A DNA stretch of 16,643 nucleotides from Deltaproteobacteria bacterium (GCA_023250495.1 JAHFAP010000044.1:1-16643); one strand, 5' to 3'; positions 7,457 to 14,349 are shown, counted from the stretch's first letter. Notes: generated by a model not told the origin, from the sequence alone. Program-made: numbers and translations.

Positions 7457-7876
7457 TCAACGCTCCTGGAAGATCTCGTCGCCGCTGTAGCGGCGGATCT
7501 TGTCGACCCTGATCAGAACCCCGTAGCCCTTGCGTTCCGGATCCTTGTCCAATTCGTCTTTGATCGTGCGCTCCATGATCTTCCGGCGCATCTCTCCCTC
7601 TTTGAAGATCGTGGCGCGACCATAAAAACGCCAGCCGACGCGATCCGTGGAATCGAAGTAAATCATACAGACCTGAGGATTCTCCTCGATGTTCTCGGTG
7701 CTGAGACCGCGCGAGCGATCCCAAAAGGCGAGGTGCTCATCGTCCCAGACGTAGGTGCTGCCGCGAAAGCTGAGATCAGGGGCACCGTTCTTGGAGCTCG
7801 AGGCCCAGACGCAGGTCTTTTTCTCCCTGAGCGCTTTGCCGATCCGCTCCTTCATGTCATCGGTGATTTTGATCAT
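7457..7876 (-). CDS. PPOX-fold (pyridoxamine 5'-phosphate oxidase-like) flavoprotein
   Basis: This 139-residue split-barrel protein starts at ATG 7876 with GAGAGGT about 8 bases upstream. Seen in order: an N-terminal helix (MKERIGKALREKKT), CVWASSSKNGAPDLSFRGSTYVWDD, LAFWDRSRGLSTENIEENPQVCMIYF, and WRFYGRATIFKEG. These are the phosphate- and flavin-binding strands of small FMN- or F420-binding PPOX proteins. The family oxidises pyridoxamine phosphate or reduces diverse small molecules; at this length a generic FMN/F420 reductase role is more likely than vitamin B6 synthesis. It leads the run that continues into two binding proteins. A TTGACG element lies upstream at 7940-7935 but I see no convincing -10 partner. 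Confidence 0.85.
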   Translation of the reverse strand: MIKITDDMKERIGKALREKKTCVWASSSKNGAPDLSFRGSTYVWDDEHLAFWDRSRGLSTENIEENPQVCMIYFDSTDRVGWRFYGRATIFKEGEMRRKIMERTIKDELDKDPERKGYGVLIRVDKIRRYSGDEIFQER

Positions 7877-8000
7877 GCCGTCTTACCTCTCAGTGAATTC
7901 TTTTGCGCCAACAACTAATAAAAAGCAGGCCTCCCGTCAAGGCCGGCCATTCTCTGTCTTCTTCCCTATGAAGCGCCAGGGACATGCCGCGGGACAAAAT

Positions 8001-8027
8001 GCCCGTCCGGGTGAACCCTGCCCGGGC
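8001..8027 (+). promoter_or_regulatory. GC-rich hairpin in the leader of the ThDP-enzyme gene
   Basis: GCCCG and CGGGC pair around an inner GGG-TGAA-CCC tetraloop stem, leaving a small internal loop. It ends 69 bases before the start codon at 8097 and is followed by an A-rich stretch, not a U-tract, so it is a poor terminator on this strand. No TPP riboswitch signature (CTGAGA plus the conserved ACCTGATCTGG-like core) is present. It could be a leader structure or a chance in GC-rich DNA. The rest of the divergent spacer 7877-8096 shows no clear promoter. Confidence 0.3.
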
Positions 8028-8096
8028 TAATAAAATCCTGGAAAGCGGATCTCGTTTGGGCTAAGTTTCCATCGACCCCCAACAAGGAGGAAAAAG

Positions 8097-9743
8097 ATGA
8101 GAGTCGTTGACGCTATTGCAGAGATTCTCAAGCGCGAAGGCGTGGAGTTCTTTAGCTGCTTTCCCACAGCGCCCATGATCGAGGCCGCCGCCTCGGCCGG
8201 AATACGGCCGATCGTCTGCCGGCAGGAGCGGGTCGGAGTCGGCATCGCCGACGGCTTCTCGCGCGTCTCCAACGGCAGGCGCATAGGGGTTTTTGCCATG
8301 CAGGCGGGTCCCGGAACGGAGAACGCCTTTGCCGGGGTGGCGACGGCCTTTTCGGATTCCGTCCCCATCCTGGTGCTGCCGGCGGGATATGCGCGCGACG
8401 CGGAGCAGACATTTCGCTTCTTCAGGTCAATAGGCGCCTACGCTGCCATCGCCAAATGGGTCGAGGAGATCACTTTGCCGGAGCAGGTCTCGGACGTGAT
8501 GCGCCGCGCCTTCAGCCATTTGAAGATGGGCCGGCTCGGTCCGGTCTTGGTCGAGATACCCGCTGATGTGGCGACGGCGGAGGTGGCTGAGAGCAGCATC
8601 AACTACCAGCCCGTCAAGGCGACCCGCTCCGCTCCCAATCCGCGCGACGTCGCGGGGGCCACCAGGGCGCTGACGCAAGCGAAGAATCCCGTGATTTGCG
8701 CGGGCCAGGGAGTTCTGTACGCCGAGGCGTCGGATGAGCTGATTGAGTTGGCAGAGCTGCTCGATGCCCCGGTGACGACAACGCTGGAAGGAAAGAGCGC
8801 TTTTCCGGAAAACCATCCTCTTTCCCTCGGGACCGCGTCGGGCGTCTCGCCGATGGCGGTCTACCGATTCCTGCGGCAAGCAGACGTGGTCTTCGCCATC
8901 GGCTCTAGTCTCACCCGTCACAACATCACCTTCGCGGGAATACCGCCGGGAAAGACGATCATTCACGCAACCAACGACGAGAGAGACTTGAACAAGCATT
9001 ACAGCGCGGACTACCCCATTCTGGGAGACGCGAAGCTGGTGTTGCGCCAGTTTGTTGAAGCCGTGAAAGAGCTGCGCAAGGGAAAGGTGCCGCAGCGGAG
9101 CGGAGGGGTGGCCGCTCAGGTCAAAGAGGCGAGAGAGGAATGGCTCAAGCAATGGATGCCGAAGCTTACTTCGAAGGAAATCCCCATCAACCCCTATCGG
9201 GTCATGTGGGAGTTTATGAACGCCACCGACCCCAAAGAGACCATCGTGACTCACGACTCCGGCAGCCCGCGCAACCAGCTCGTGCCTTTTTATCGGGCGA
9301 CGAGCCCGCGCGGCTATCTCGGCTGGGGAAAATCTCATTCACTGGGAACAGGCTTGGGTCTTATCATGGGAGCTAAGCTGGCCGCGCCGAACAAGTTCTG
9401 CGTGAACTTCATGGGCGACGCCGCCTTCGGCATGACCGGTCTGGACTTTGAAACCGCAGTGCGCTCGGGGATTCCCATTTTAACGATCGTCCTCAATAAC
9501 TCTTCGATGGCCGTCGAGACTCAAAGCATGGCCGCGTCGCATGATCGCTTCCGGACCCGGGACCTCGGCGGAAACTACGCCGAGATGGGCAAGGCGCTCG
9601 GCGGATTCGCCGAAAGGATCGAGCGGCCGGAAGAGATCGCGGCCGCGATCCAGCGCGCCAGGCGCGCGACAGAGGAGGGACGCGCCGTGCTGCTGGAGTT
9701 CATCACCAGCGAGGAGACCGCCTATTCCCGCGGCGGCGAGTGA
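8097..9743 (+). CDS. Thiamine-diphosphate-dependent enzyme, acetolactate synthase-like
   Basis: This is a cytosolic 548-residue enzyme. An ideal site, AAGGAGG, precedes ATG 8097. The three-domain ThDP layout is intact. The N-terminal PYR domain has the catalytic glutamate in CRQERVGVGIADGF (Glu44) and the GPGTENAFAG loop with DSVPILVLPAG. The middle domain runs from about 190 to 330. The C-terminal PP domain has the cofactor motif GDAAFGMTG (from Gly440) and NNSSM (467-471), the usual spacing for Mg-ThDP binding. Family members include acetolactate synthase, benzoylformate, oxalyl-CoA and sulfopyruvate decarboxylases; the 2-oxo-acid substrate is not predictable, and no small regulatory subunit or biosynthetic partner is adjacent. 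It is divergent from the PPOX/binding-protein run and convergent with a glutathione transferase gene. Confidence 0.9.
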   Translation: MRVVDAIAEILKREGVEFFSCFPTAPMIEAAASAGIRPIVCRQERVGVGIADGFSRVSNGRRIGVFAMQAGPGTENAFAGVATAFSDSVPILVLPAGYARDAEQTFRFFRSIGAYAAIAKWVEEITLPEQVSDVMRRAFSHLKMGRLGPVLVEIPADVATAEVAESSINYQPVKATRSAPNPRDVAGATRALTQAKNPVICAGQGVLYAEASDELIELAELLDAPVTTTLEGKSAFPENHPLSLGTASGVSPMAVYRFLRQADVVFAIGSSLTRHNITFAGIPPGKTIIHATNDERDLNKHYSADYPILGDAKLVLRQFVEAVKELRKGKVPQRSGGVAAQVKEAREEWLKQWMPKLTSKEIPINPYRVMWEFMNATDPKETIVTHDSGSPRNQLVPFYRATSPRGYLGWGKSHSLGTGLGLIMGAKLAAPNKFCVNFMGDAAFGMTGLDFETAVRSGIPILTIVLNNSSMAVETQSMAASHDRFRTRDLGGNYAEMGKALGGFAERIERPEEIAAAIQRARRATEEGRAVLLEFITSEETAYSRGGE

Positions 9744-9780
9744 CCCGTTTCTTCGATATGCGCGCCCCGGGCAGCAACGG

Positions 9781-10500
9781 CTAGGCGTCGAGTTCGGGAT
9801 AATGGCGAAAGATGTCTTGCTGGTTGAAAGGCAAGCGCCGCTCGGAGGAGAGGTAGGCGGCGATGCGTGGGCGGGCCGAGACGCGATCATGCAGCGCCAG
9901 CAATCGGGGATGCTTGGGTTCGAGCCGCGCCATCGCGCGCGGAAAGGCATAGCGCAGGCTGGCGATCATCTGGAACGTCGATAGATCGACGTAGGAAACC
10001 GCTTTGCTCAGGAGGTAGTCGCTCGCCGTCGGACGGCGCTGGAGTATCTGCTCGAAGTACCCGAGGAACTTTGGCAGGCGCTCGGCGGTGAAATCTGCCG
10101 AGCGCCGCTTCGCTTCCCTCTTCTGCTCCCCATAGTAGAGGCCGCCGGAGATCGGATGATGGGTGTCGTGGACTTCGGAGACCCAATCGGCGATCGTTAG
10201 CTGGAGCTGGTGCGTCCAGAGCCGGCTCGCCTCGTTTTTCGGCACGAGGCCGAGGCGGGGGCCGAGATAGAAGAGGATGTTCGCGGTCTGCGCGATCACC
10301 AACTTGCCGGCTTTCAGGAAAGGCGGCGCGAACGGCGGCTGCTCCGCCGAGCGGCTTTCCAGGAACCGCGTCATTGCGGCCATGCCGCGGTTCGGCAGAC
10401 GGGCGACGTCCACGTAATCCGCGCCGGCGTCTTCTAAGGCAAGCCGGACAAACTCGCCGCGGCCCTGTATCTCGGGCCAGTAATACAGCTCGTAGCGCAT
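9781..10500 (-). CDS. Glutathione S-transferase, sigma/alpha-like Tyr class
   Basis: This 239-residue cytosolic enzyme has ACGGAGGAGAA placed before ATG 10500. The N-terminus reads YELYYWPEIQGRGEFVRLAL, the Tyr-class pattern seen in sigma-type transferases (catalytic Tyr7, followed by GRGE). The glutathione site continues with APPFLKAGKLVIAQTANIL, where the proline and the Gln-Thr pair are in the expected places. The C-domain is helical. It differs in class and sequence from the transferase at 3071-3652, so the two are not recent duplicates. It is convergent with the ThDP enzyme (37-base gap) and has no operon partner. The substrate is unknown; detoxification or isomerase activity is plausible. 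Confidence 0.88.
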   Translation of the reverse strand: MRYELYYWPEIQGRGEFVRLALEDAGADYVDVARLPNRGMAAMTRFLESRSAEQPPFAPPFLKAGKLVIAQTANILFYLGPRLGLVPKNEASRLWTHQLQLTIADWVSEVHDTHHPISGGLYYGEQKREAKRRSADFTAERLPKFLGYFEQILQRRPTASDYLLSKAVSYVDLSTFQMIASLRYAFPRAMARLEPKHPRLLALHDRVSARPRIAAYLSSERRLPFNQQDIFRHYPELDA

Positions 10501-10754
10501 GTGAGTTCTCCTCCGTTAAAGCCGCTAGAAAAAGGACAGAATCAACAGGACTCTCTTACCACTCAAGGACGTTCGTTGGAAGGGACAAATTAGGGGACAT
10601 GCTGCTGGAATCGAAAGTGGAAAAGCTGCCGGGGAGAGAGATGCGGGATGAGGAGCAGAAAAAATCGGCGAGGCCTTTCGAAGTCTGACAAGGTCAGTTA
10701 ATTTCATTGCACAGACATTACACGTCGTTGTTGTATTGCAAGACCCTAAATCTC
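10501..10754. other. Gene-poor spacer, first part
   Basis: Together with copy B and the leader of the next gene, this belongs to a 423-base interval without an intact gene. I see no plausible start with ribosome site. A short direct repeat of GGGACA occurs at 10582 and 10594. An open stretch on plus ends at 10688 but has no family resemblance, no ribosome site, and begins antisense to the transferase gene, so I do not call it. Confidence 0.5.
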
Positions 10755-10755
10755 C

Positions 10756-10815
10756 TTGCGCAAGCAGGTGCGCAAGAACAAAACCATCCACGCGCTGCTA
10801 AAGAAGCTGGTGTGA
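10756..10815 (+). pseudogene. Gene-tail relic, copy B
   Basis: Nineteen sense codons and a TGA encode LRKQVRKNKTIHALLKKLV. The sequence aligns without gaps to copies A (5343-5432) and C (11942-12030), except for the one-base deletion in C; it is shorter at the 5' side because the upstream portion is replaced by unrelated sequence. In this copy the start also makes a perfect seven-base-pair hairpin, CTTGCGC (10755-10761) with GCGCAAG (10770-10776), which is not fully kept in A. The relic lies 108 bases before the substrate-binding gene at 10924, outside its own promoter candidate. Confidence 0.7.
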
Positions 10816-10854
10816 AGGCGGAAGGAATGAAAGGCCGGTCCCAGTCAGTTCAGG

Positions 10855-10884
10855 TTGACAGTCCTAAATTGGTAGTGGGAGAAT
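10855..10884 (+). promoter_or_regulatory. Candidate sigma70-type promoter of the binding-protein gene
   Basis: A perfect -35 hexamer TTGACA (10855-10860) is followed after 18 bases by GAGAAT (10879-10884; four of six to TATAAT). Transcription would begin near 10891, giving a leader of about 33 bases that contains the ribosome site AAAGGAGAC before ATG 10924. It is the best promoter match I found in the window. Confidence 0.45.
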
Positions 10885-10923
10885 GCGACCGCTCAGCAGG
10901 CAACGTGGAAAGGAGACATCTCG

Positions 10924-11919
10924 ATGTCCACGCTAGTTTTACGATCAATCTTTTCTCTCTTCACAGGCGTAGTCTTGCTCACCCTTCTTTCTCCCGATGT
11001 CGAGGGTCAGACGATCAAGATGACTGTCGGTCAGGCGGGAGTTAACCCAGGGACCAGTTTGTACTTCATCGCCCAAAAGGAAAATCTCTTCGCCAAGCAC
11101 GGTCTGGACGTGAAGATTATCGAGACGACGACCACCAGCGCGGTGCAGGCCATGGTCGGCGGAAGCATGGAGGTCGCTTTGGGAGCGGGCGCGGCATTTG
11201 TCACCGCGACTTTGGAAGGCTCTCCCCCCTTCGTCGTGGTTTCCTCCTGGATCAACGTCTTCCCCTACGCGATTGTTGCCCGCAAGGAGATCGCCAAGGT
11301 GCAAGATTTGAAAGGCAAGACGGGCCAAGTTGGAGCGACTTTCGGATCGGCGCCTGATGTCGCGTTACGGTTCGGGCTGTCCAAGATGGGTCTGGACCCT
11401 GAAAGAGACGTGAGATTGACGCAAATGGCCCGTCCTGACTGGGCCAACGTCATGGCTCAAATTGAAAGGGGCGATGTGCAGTTTTCTGTTCTTCCGCCTC
11501 CCTATGATCGCATGGGTGAGAAGCGGGGATTTCACACGCTGTTTTCCATGCCGGACCTGGGAATTCCCTGGCAGCAGAACGGGGAATGGGTGCAGAAATC
11601 GTATGTCGCAAGCAACCGGGAGGCTGTTGTGCGCTTCGTGAGAGTGGTGGCCGATGCGATGAAGGTCTACTTTGGCCAGAAAGAGAAAACCCTCACCTAT
11701 CTCTCCGAATTCCTCGGAAGCAATCGTGAGGATACGGAATACGCCTATCAGGTTTTTGCAAAGTGGGCAGACCGCAATCCGAGACCTACAGCGGAATCTA
11801 TCAGGAACACCCTAGTGGCCATTAAAAGCACAACCCCCAAGGCTGCCACGGCGGATCCGGCCTCATTTATCGACACAAGCATCATCGACCAATTAATCAA
11901 GGAGGGATATTTCAAATAG
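10924..11919 (+). CDS. ABC transporter substrate-binding protein (NMT1/SsuA-like)
   Basis: This 331-residue secreted protein starts at ATG 10924 with AAAGGAGAC upstream. The signal peptide covers about residues 1-29 (hydrophobic SIFSLFTGVVLLTLLS, probable cut near VEG-Q). Mature-chain landmarks are IKMTVGQAGVNPGTSLYFIA, QKENLFAKHGLDVKII, AMVGGSMEVALGAGAAFV, VQDLKGKTGQVGATFGSAPD and AQIERGDVQFSVLPPPYDR, the type II binding-protein pattern. It stands alone on plus, flanked by relic tails B and C in direct orientation, with its own candidate promoter, so it looks like an isolated cassette. No permease or ATPase is near. Ligand class is unknown; sulfonates, nitrate-like anions, pyrimidine precursors and aromatic acids are known ligands in the superfamily. 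Confidence 0.92.
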   Translation: MSTLVLRSIFSLFTGVVLLTLLSPDVEGQTIKMTVGQAGVNPGTSLYFIAQKENLFAKHGLDVKIIETTTTSAVQAMVGGSMEVALGAGAAFVTATLEGSPPFVVVSSWINVFPYAIVARKEIAKVQDLKGKTGQVGATFGSAPDVALRFGLSKMGLDPERDVRLTQMARPDWANVMAQIERGDVQFSVLPPPYDRMGEKRGFHTLFSMPDLGIPWQQNGEWVQKSYVASNREAVVRFVRVVADAMKVYFGQKEKTLTYLSEFLGSNREDTEYAYQVFAKWADRNPRPTAESIRNTLVAIKSTTPKAATADPASFIDTSIIDQLIKEGYFK

Positions 11920-11941
11920 CACCAATGTCCGACCCTACCAA

Positions 11942-12030
11942 CTGATCCTGGGCGAGAATCACCTGGCGGACTTGCGCAAGCAGGTCGCAAAAACAAAACC
12001 ATCCACGCGCTGTTAAAGAGGCTCGTGTGA
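11942..12030 (+). pseudogene. Gene-tail relic, copy C, with one-base deletion
   Basis: This is the third copy of the tail: LILGENHLADLRKQV in one frame, then after a lost base KNKTIHALLKRLV and TGA in the next. The span from its CTG to its TGA is one base shorter than in copy A, so the reading frame is broken and this cannot be translated as a single product. Differences from A and B are again mainly at third positions. A few codons upstream stay open in the tail frame (NVRPYQ), but they run into the end of the binding-protein gene 22 bases earlier. It is in direct orientation with copy B. Confidence 0.7.
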
Positions 12031-12085
12031 AAGCGGCTCTCTAGTTGAATTGTTGAGTTGTAGAAGTCTGACCCGGCGCCCGCTC

Positions 12086-12133
12086 GCGCCGCTTACGCCA
12101 TTAAAGATCAGGACCAAGCGATCCGGCTGAACC
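12086..12133 (+). pseudogene. Scrap of a TPR-protein gene
   Basis: These 48 bases encode AAYA then IKDQDQAIRLN, matching residues 69-93 of the TPR protein at 14350-15303 (AAYAKLGQRERA then IKDQDQAIRLG) with a 24-base in-frame deletion. Third-position differences (ATT/ATC, CAA/CAG, ATC/ATT) show it is an older paralogue piece and not a recent copy. It follows relic copy C directly and has no start or stop context of its own. Confidence 0.6.
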
Positions 12134-12145
12134 TGCGCTTCCGCG

Positions 12146-13126
12146 CTACACCTTCACGCGCGTAAAAACCTTCAGCGGGTTCTTGTGAAAGATATTGAGC
12201 TTGTCTTCGGCGCTCAGGAACTCAAGACTGTCGATGACCGGGAAGAGGTCGTCCGAAGGCCTTCCCGTATCCGGCCGGACCGCTCCTCCGGATCCCGGAA
12301 ACTCGGTCCCGAACATCATCTGGTCCACCCCTTTTTGCTTGATCGCCGCGGTGAGGAAGTTCACGTCGTACGCGCAGCAATCATAGAAGAGGTTTTTACT
12401 GAGATCCTTCTGCGCGAGGTGATGGTCCGTCGGGATGAAGCGGTTGAGCGCGCCGCCGCAGTGGCAGATCACGATCTTCAAGCGGGGGAAGGTCTCGAAA
12501 ACGTTGCTGTGCGAGAGAAGGTGCATCGCGATGAACTCTTCGATGTAGTTGTTCATCTGGTAATTGTGAGGGATGACCTCGATGCGCGTGTCGTAGCTCG
12601 TCGAGGGATGGACCATGAGCGGCACGTCCAGCTCCTGGGCCTTCGCGTAGAGCGAGTGCCAATACTCGTCGTGCATCCCGGGCGCCTGCCTCCTGCCGCC
12701 CGGATCGGGATTGACGTAAGCGCCGACGAACCCCAATTCTTTGACGCAGCGCTCCAGCTCGGCGACGCAATTTCGCGTATCGAGCTCGGCGCTCTGCGGG
12801 AGCTGCGCCATGCCGACGAACCGGTCGGGATGCAGCTTCACGATGCGCGCGATCACGTCGTTGGTGAGTCGGCAGATCGCTTCCTGGAGAAACGGCCGGG
12901 TCCAGTGCCACATGGCGACGGGCCGCGGGCCAAGGAGCTGGACATCGATATTTCTTTCGTCCATGCCTTTTAGGTGACTCTTTTGAGCGTTTTCGAGCTG
13001 CTCGTCGGAAATATCCAATTTCCGGTTCGGAGTATTCAGCGAGACCATGCCTCCAAGGTGACCCCTGAAATGGGGCGGAGTGCTCATGTGACCGTGAACA
13101 TCGACGACTTTATGGTTCTGAAACAT
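12146..13126 (-). CDS. Amidohydrolase-2 family metal-dependent hydrolase, LigJ-like
   Basis: This is a cytosolic 326-residue enzyme. AGGAGGAAC immediately upstream supports ATG 13126. Metal-ligand candidates are visible: His11 and His13 (VVDVHGHM), His173 (PLMVHPS), His222 (VICHCGGA) and an acidic residue near the end, Glu275 (MMFGTEFPG), where most of this superfamily has Asp. Glu at this place, with similar spacing, is as I recall the arrangement in 4-oxalomesaconate hydratase (LigJ) of protocatechuate/gallate meta-cleavage. Related amidohydrolase-2 proteins are decarboxylases of aromatic acids. A hydratase or decarboxylase acting on an aromatic-acid intermediate is the best guess; the substrate is unproven. 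The alpha/beta hydrolase gene lies 152 bases upstream on the same strand. Confidence 0.88.
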   Translation of the reverse strand: MFQNHKVVDVHGHMSTPPHFRGHLGGMVSLNTPNRKLDISDEQLENAQKSHLKGMDERNIDVQLLGPRPVAMWHWTRPFLQEAICRLTNDVIARIVKLHPDRFVGMAQLPQSAELDTRNCVAELERCVKELGFVGAYVNPDPGGRRQAPGMHDEYWHSLYAKAQELDVPLMVHPSTSYDTRIEVIPHNYQMNNYIEEFIAMHLLSHSNVFETFPRLKIVICHCGGALNRFIPTDHHLAQKDLSKNLFYDCCAYDVNFLTAAIKQKGVDQMMFGTEFPGSGGAVRPDTGRPSDDLFPVIDSLEFLSAEDKLNIFHKNPLKVFTRVKV

Positions 13127-13144
13127 ACGTTCCTCCTCTTCTCT

Positions 13145-13190
13145 CAGGCTGCTGAAAAAGACTGATATGCCACAGCCTGCCTAGGCAGGC
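13145..13190. repeat. Perfect 16-bp palindrome with competing stem
   Basis: GCCTGCCTAGGCAGGC at 13175-13190 is a perfect palindrome. Its left half can instead pair upstream: CAGGCT at 13145-13150 with AGCCTG at 13174-13179, enclosing a GCTGAAAAAG segment that is a CTTTTTCAGC run on minus. On minus it lies after the alpha/beta hydrolase and before the amidohydrolase ribosome site. It could be an operator, an intercistronic processing or attenuation structure, or a repeat end. It is not a standard terminator, because the T-run is 12-17 bases from the palindrome. Confidence 0.65.
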
Positions 13191-13278
13191 GTTACACTCT
13201 CGCGCGCCGACTGCACGAATCTTGATTTACTCCCGGCTGAGACATCATGCAACAGCAGCGGTCCAAGACCACCTTGAT

Positions 13279-14151
13279 TTACCCGGCGGTGGCTTCGTCC
13301 ACCAGGAACGGCTTGACCTTCGCTTCGAACTCGAGCGGGTTGTCGCCCATCACGGTGTGGCCGGCGGCGGAGATGGCGACGATCCTGGCGTCCGGGATCA
13401 CCTCCAACATCCGCGCCGCTTGCTCGTGAGGCAGCACCGGGCTCTCGGCGCCGCGCACGATGAGCGTCGGGCAGGCTATTTTCGCCAGCACCGGCCAGAG
13501 ATCGCCCCATGGATAAGTCCGCCGGTTAGGCCCGCGTAAAACGGGATCATACTTCCAGGTCCACCTGCCGTCAGGAAGCTGGCGAAGGTTGTGCAGCAGG
13601 CTCTCGCGCAGGGAATCCCGGCTGCGACGCGGGTTGAACTGAATCGCGCGCTCGACGAACTCCTCGACCGAGCCAAGCATGTCGGGCCCCGACATGAACT
13701 GGCGAGCCTGCGACCCGCCTGAGCCCGGCCGCTCCGGCCCGGCGTCGACGATGACCAAGCGATGAACCTTCGCGGGATGGCGACCGGTCAGCCACATGGC
13801 GTTGCGGCCGCCCATCGAGAAGCCGATGAGCGCGAAGCTCTCCAACTTCAGCTGGTCGATGAAGGCGTCCAGGTCGCGGCCGTGAGCCGCCGTCGAATAA
13901 TCGCCGTCCGGCGCCCAGCCGCTGTCGCCATGCCCCCGCTGGTCGACGGCAATGACCCGATAATGATGCTGCATCGCCGTGGCGAAGTAAGCCCAGGTGT
14001 GCGCCGTTTGTCCTATCCCATGCAGGAGCAGCAGGGGCGCTTCGCCCGGGTCGCCCCACTCAAGGTAGCGCAATCGAACTTCCGGCGTCTCGACGAATCC
14101 CTGCTGCGCCGGCGCAATCGGCAGCGGCGATGGCTGTAGTGAAGGGGTCAT
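13279..14151 (-). CDS. Alpha/beta-fold hydrolase
   Basis: This 290-residue enzyme runs from ATG 14151. An in-frame start at 14190 would only add a Phe/Pro-rich stretch translated from the neighbouring purine tract, so it is rejected; neither start has a ribosome site. Seen are the oxyanion segment PLLLLHGIG (39-47), AVDQRGHGDSG, the nucleophile elbow GFSMGG (Ser112), VIVDAGPE, and catalytic His265 in AAGHTVMGDNP. The acid residue is less clear: the loop where many relatives carry Asp reads RGAESPVLP, and the Asp of VIVDAGP may serve. It is an esterase, lactonase, epoxide- or C-C-bond-hydrolase-type protein; the substrate is unknown. It precedes the amidohydrolase, which fits a catabolic pairing. 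Confidence 0.88.
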   Translation of the reverse strand: MTPSLQPSPLPIAPAQQGFVETPEVRLRYLEWGDPGEAPLLLLHGIGQTAHTWAYFATAMQHHYRVIAVDQRGHGDSGWAPDGDYSTAAHGRDLDAFIDQLKLESFALIGFSMGGRNAMWLTGRHPAKVHRLVIVDAGPERPGSGGSQARQFMSGPDMLGSVEEFVERAIQFNPRRSRDSLRESLLHNLRQLPDGRWTWKYDPVLRGPNRRTYPWGDLWPVLAKIACPTLIVRGAESPVLPHEQAARMLEVIPDARIVAISAAGHTVMGDNPLEFEAKVKPFLVDEATAG

Positions 14152-14280
14152 AGGAAAGGCAAAAGTAAAAGGGAAAAAGGTAAAAATCAAGGGATAGGGG
14201 ATAGGAGGAAGGCGTGAGGCAGCCGGAAGAAAGGATGAAAGATGAAACCGGAAGGATGAAATGGGAGAAAACCGTGGGAG
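14152..14280. repeat. Purine-rich intergenic tract
   Basis: About 83 percent of plus-strand bases in 14161-14280 are A or G, with short imperfect repeats such as GGATAGG and GGATGAAA. It forms most of the spacer between the divergent alpha/beta hydrolase and TPR genes. No ribosome site or promoter consensus stands out on either strand. Confidence 0.65.
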
Positions 14281-14302
14281 CGTGATTCGTGATCGTGAGA
14301 CG
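14281..14302. repeat. CGTGA-rich spacer repeat 1
   Basis: Irregular reiterations of CGTGA/TCGTGA (CGTGATTCGTGATCGTGAG) occur 48 bases before the TPR gene. Similar tracts occur at 15312-15357 and 16356-16400, one at each boundary of the next two genes. Confidence 0.6.
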
Positions 14303-14349
14303 TATAGATGGACATTGTTCGGATCTTCGGTTAATTTCTACACATCATC

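Noticed and set aside
7877..8096. Possible TPP riboswitch before the ThDP-enzyme gene
   Set aside because: The conserved THI-box words are absent; only a generic GC-rich hairpin is present, and ThDP enzymes that merely use the cofactor rarely carry this switch.
8427..9338. 303-codon minus-strand open frame within the ThDP enzyme
   Set aside because: It is antisense to a well-defined catalytic gene with an ideal ribosome site; no independent evidence.
10582..10599. GGGACA direct repeat as a trace of a REP-type transposase region
   Set aside because: Only two six-base copies and no transposase gene or REP hairpins next to them; too short to support a call.
12185..12973. 262-codon plus-strand open frame opposite the amidohydrolase
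   Set aside because: It is antisense to a gene with intact metal-binding motifs; its composition (Glu/Arg/Val-rich) is typical of a shadow frame.
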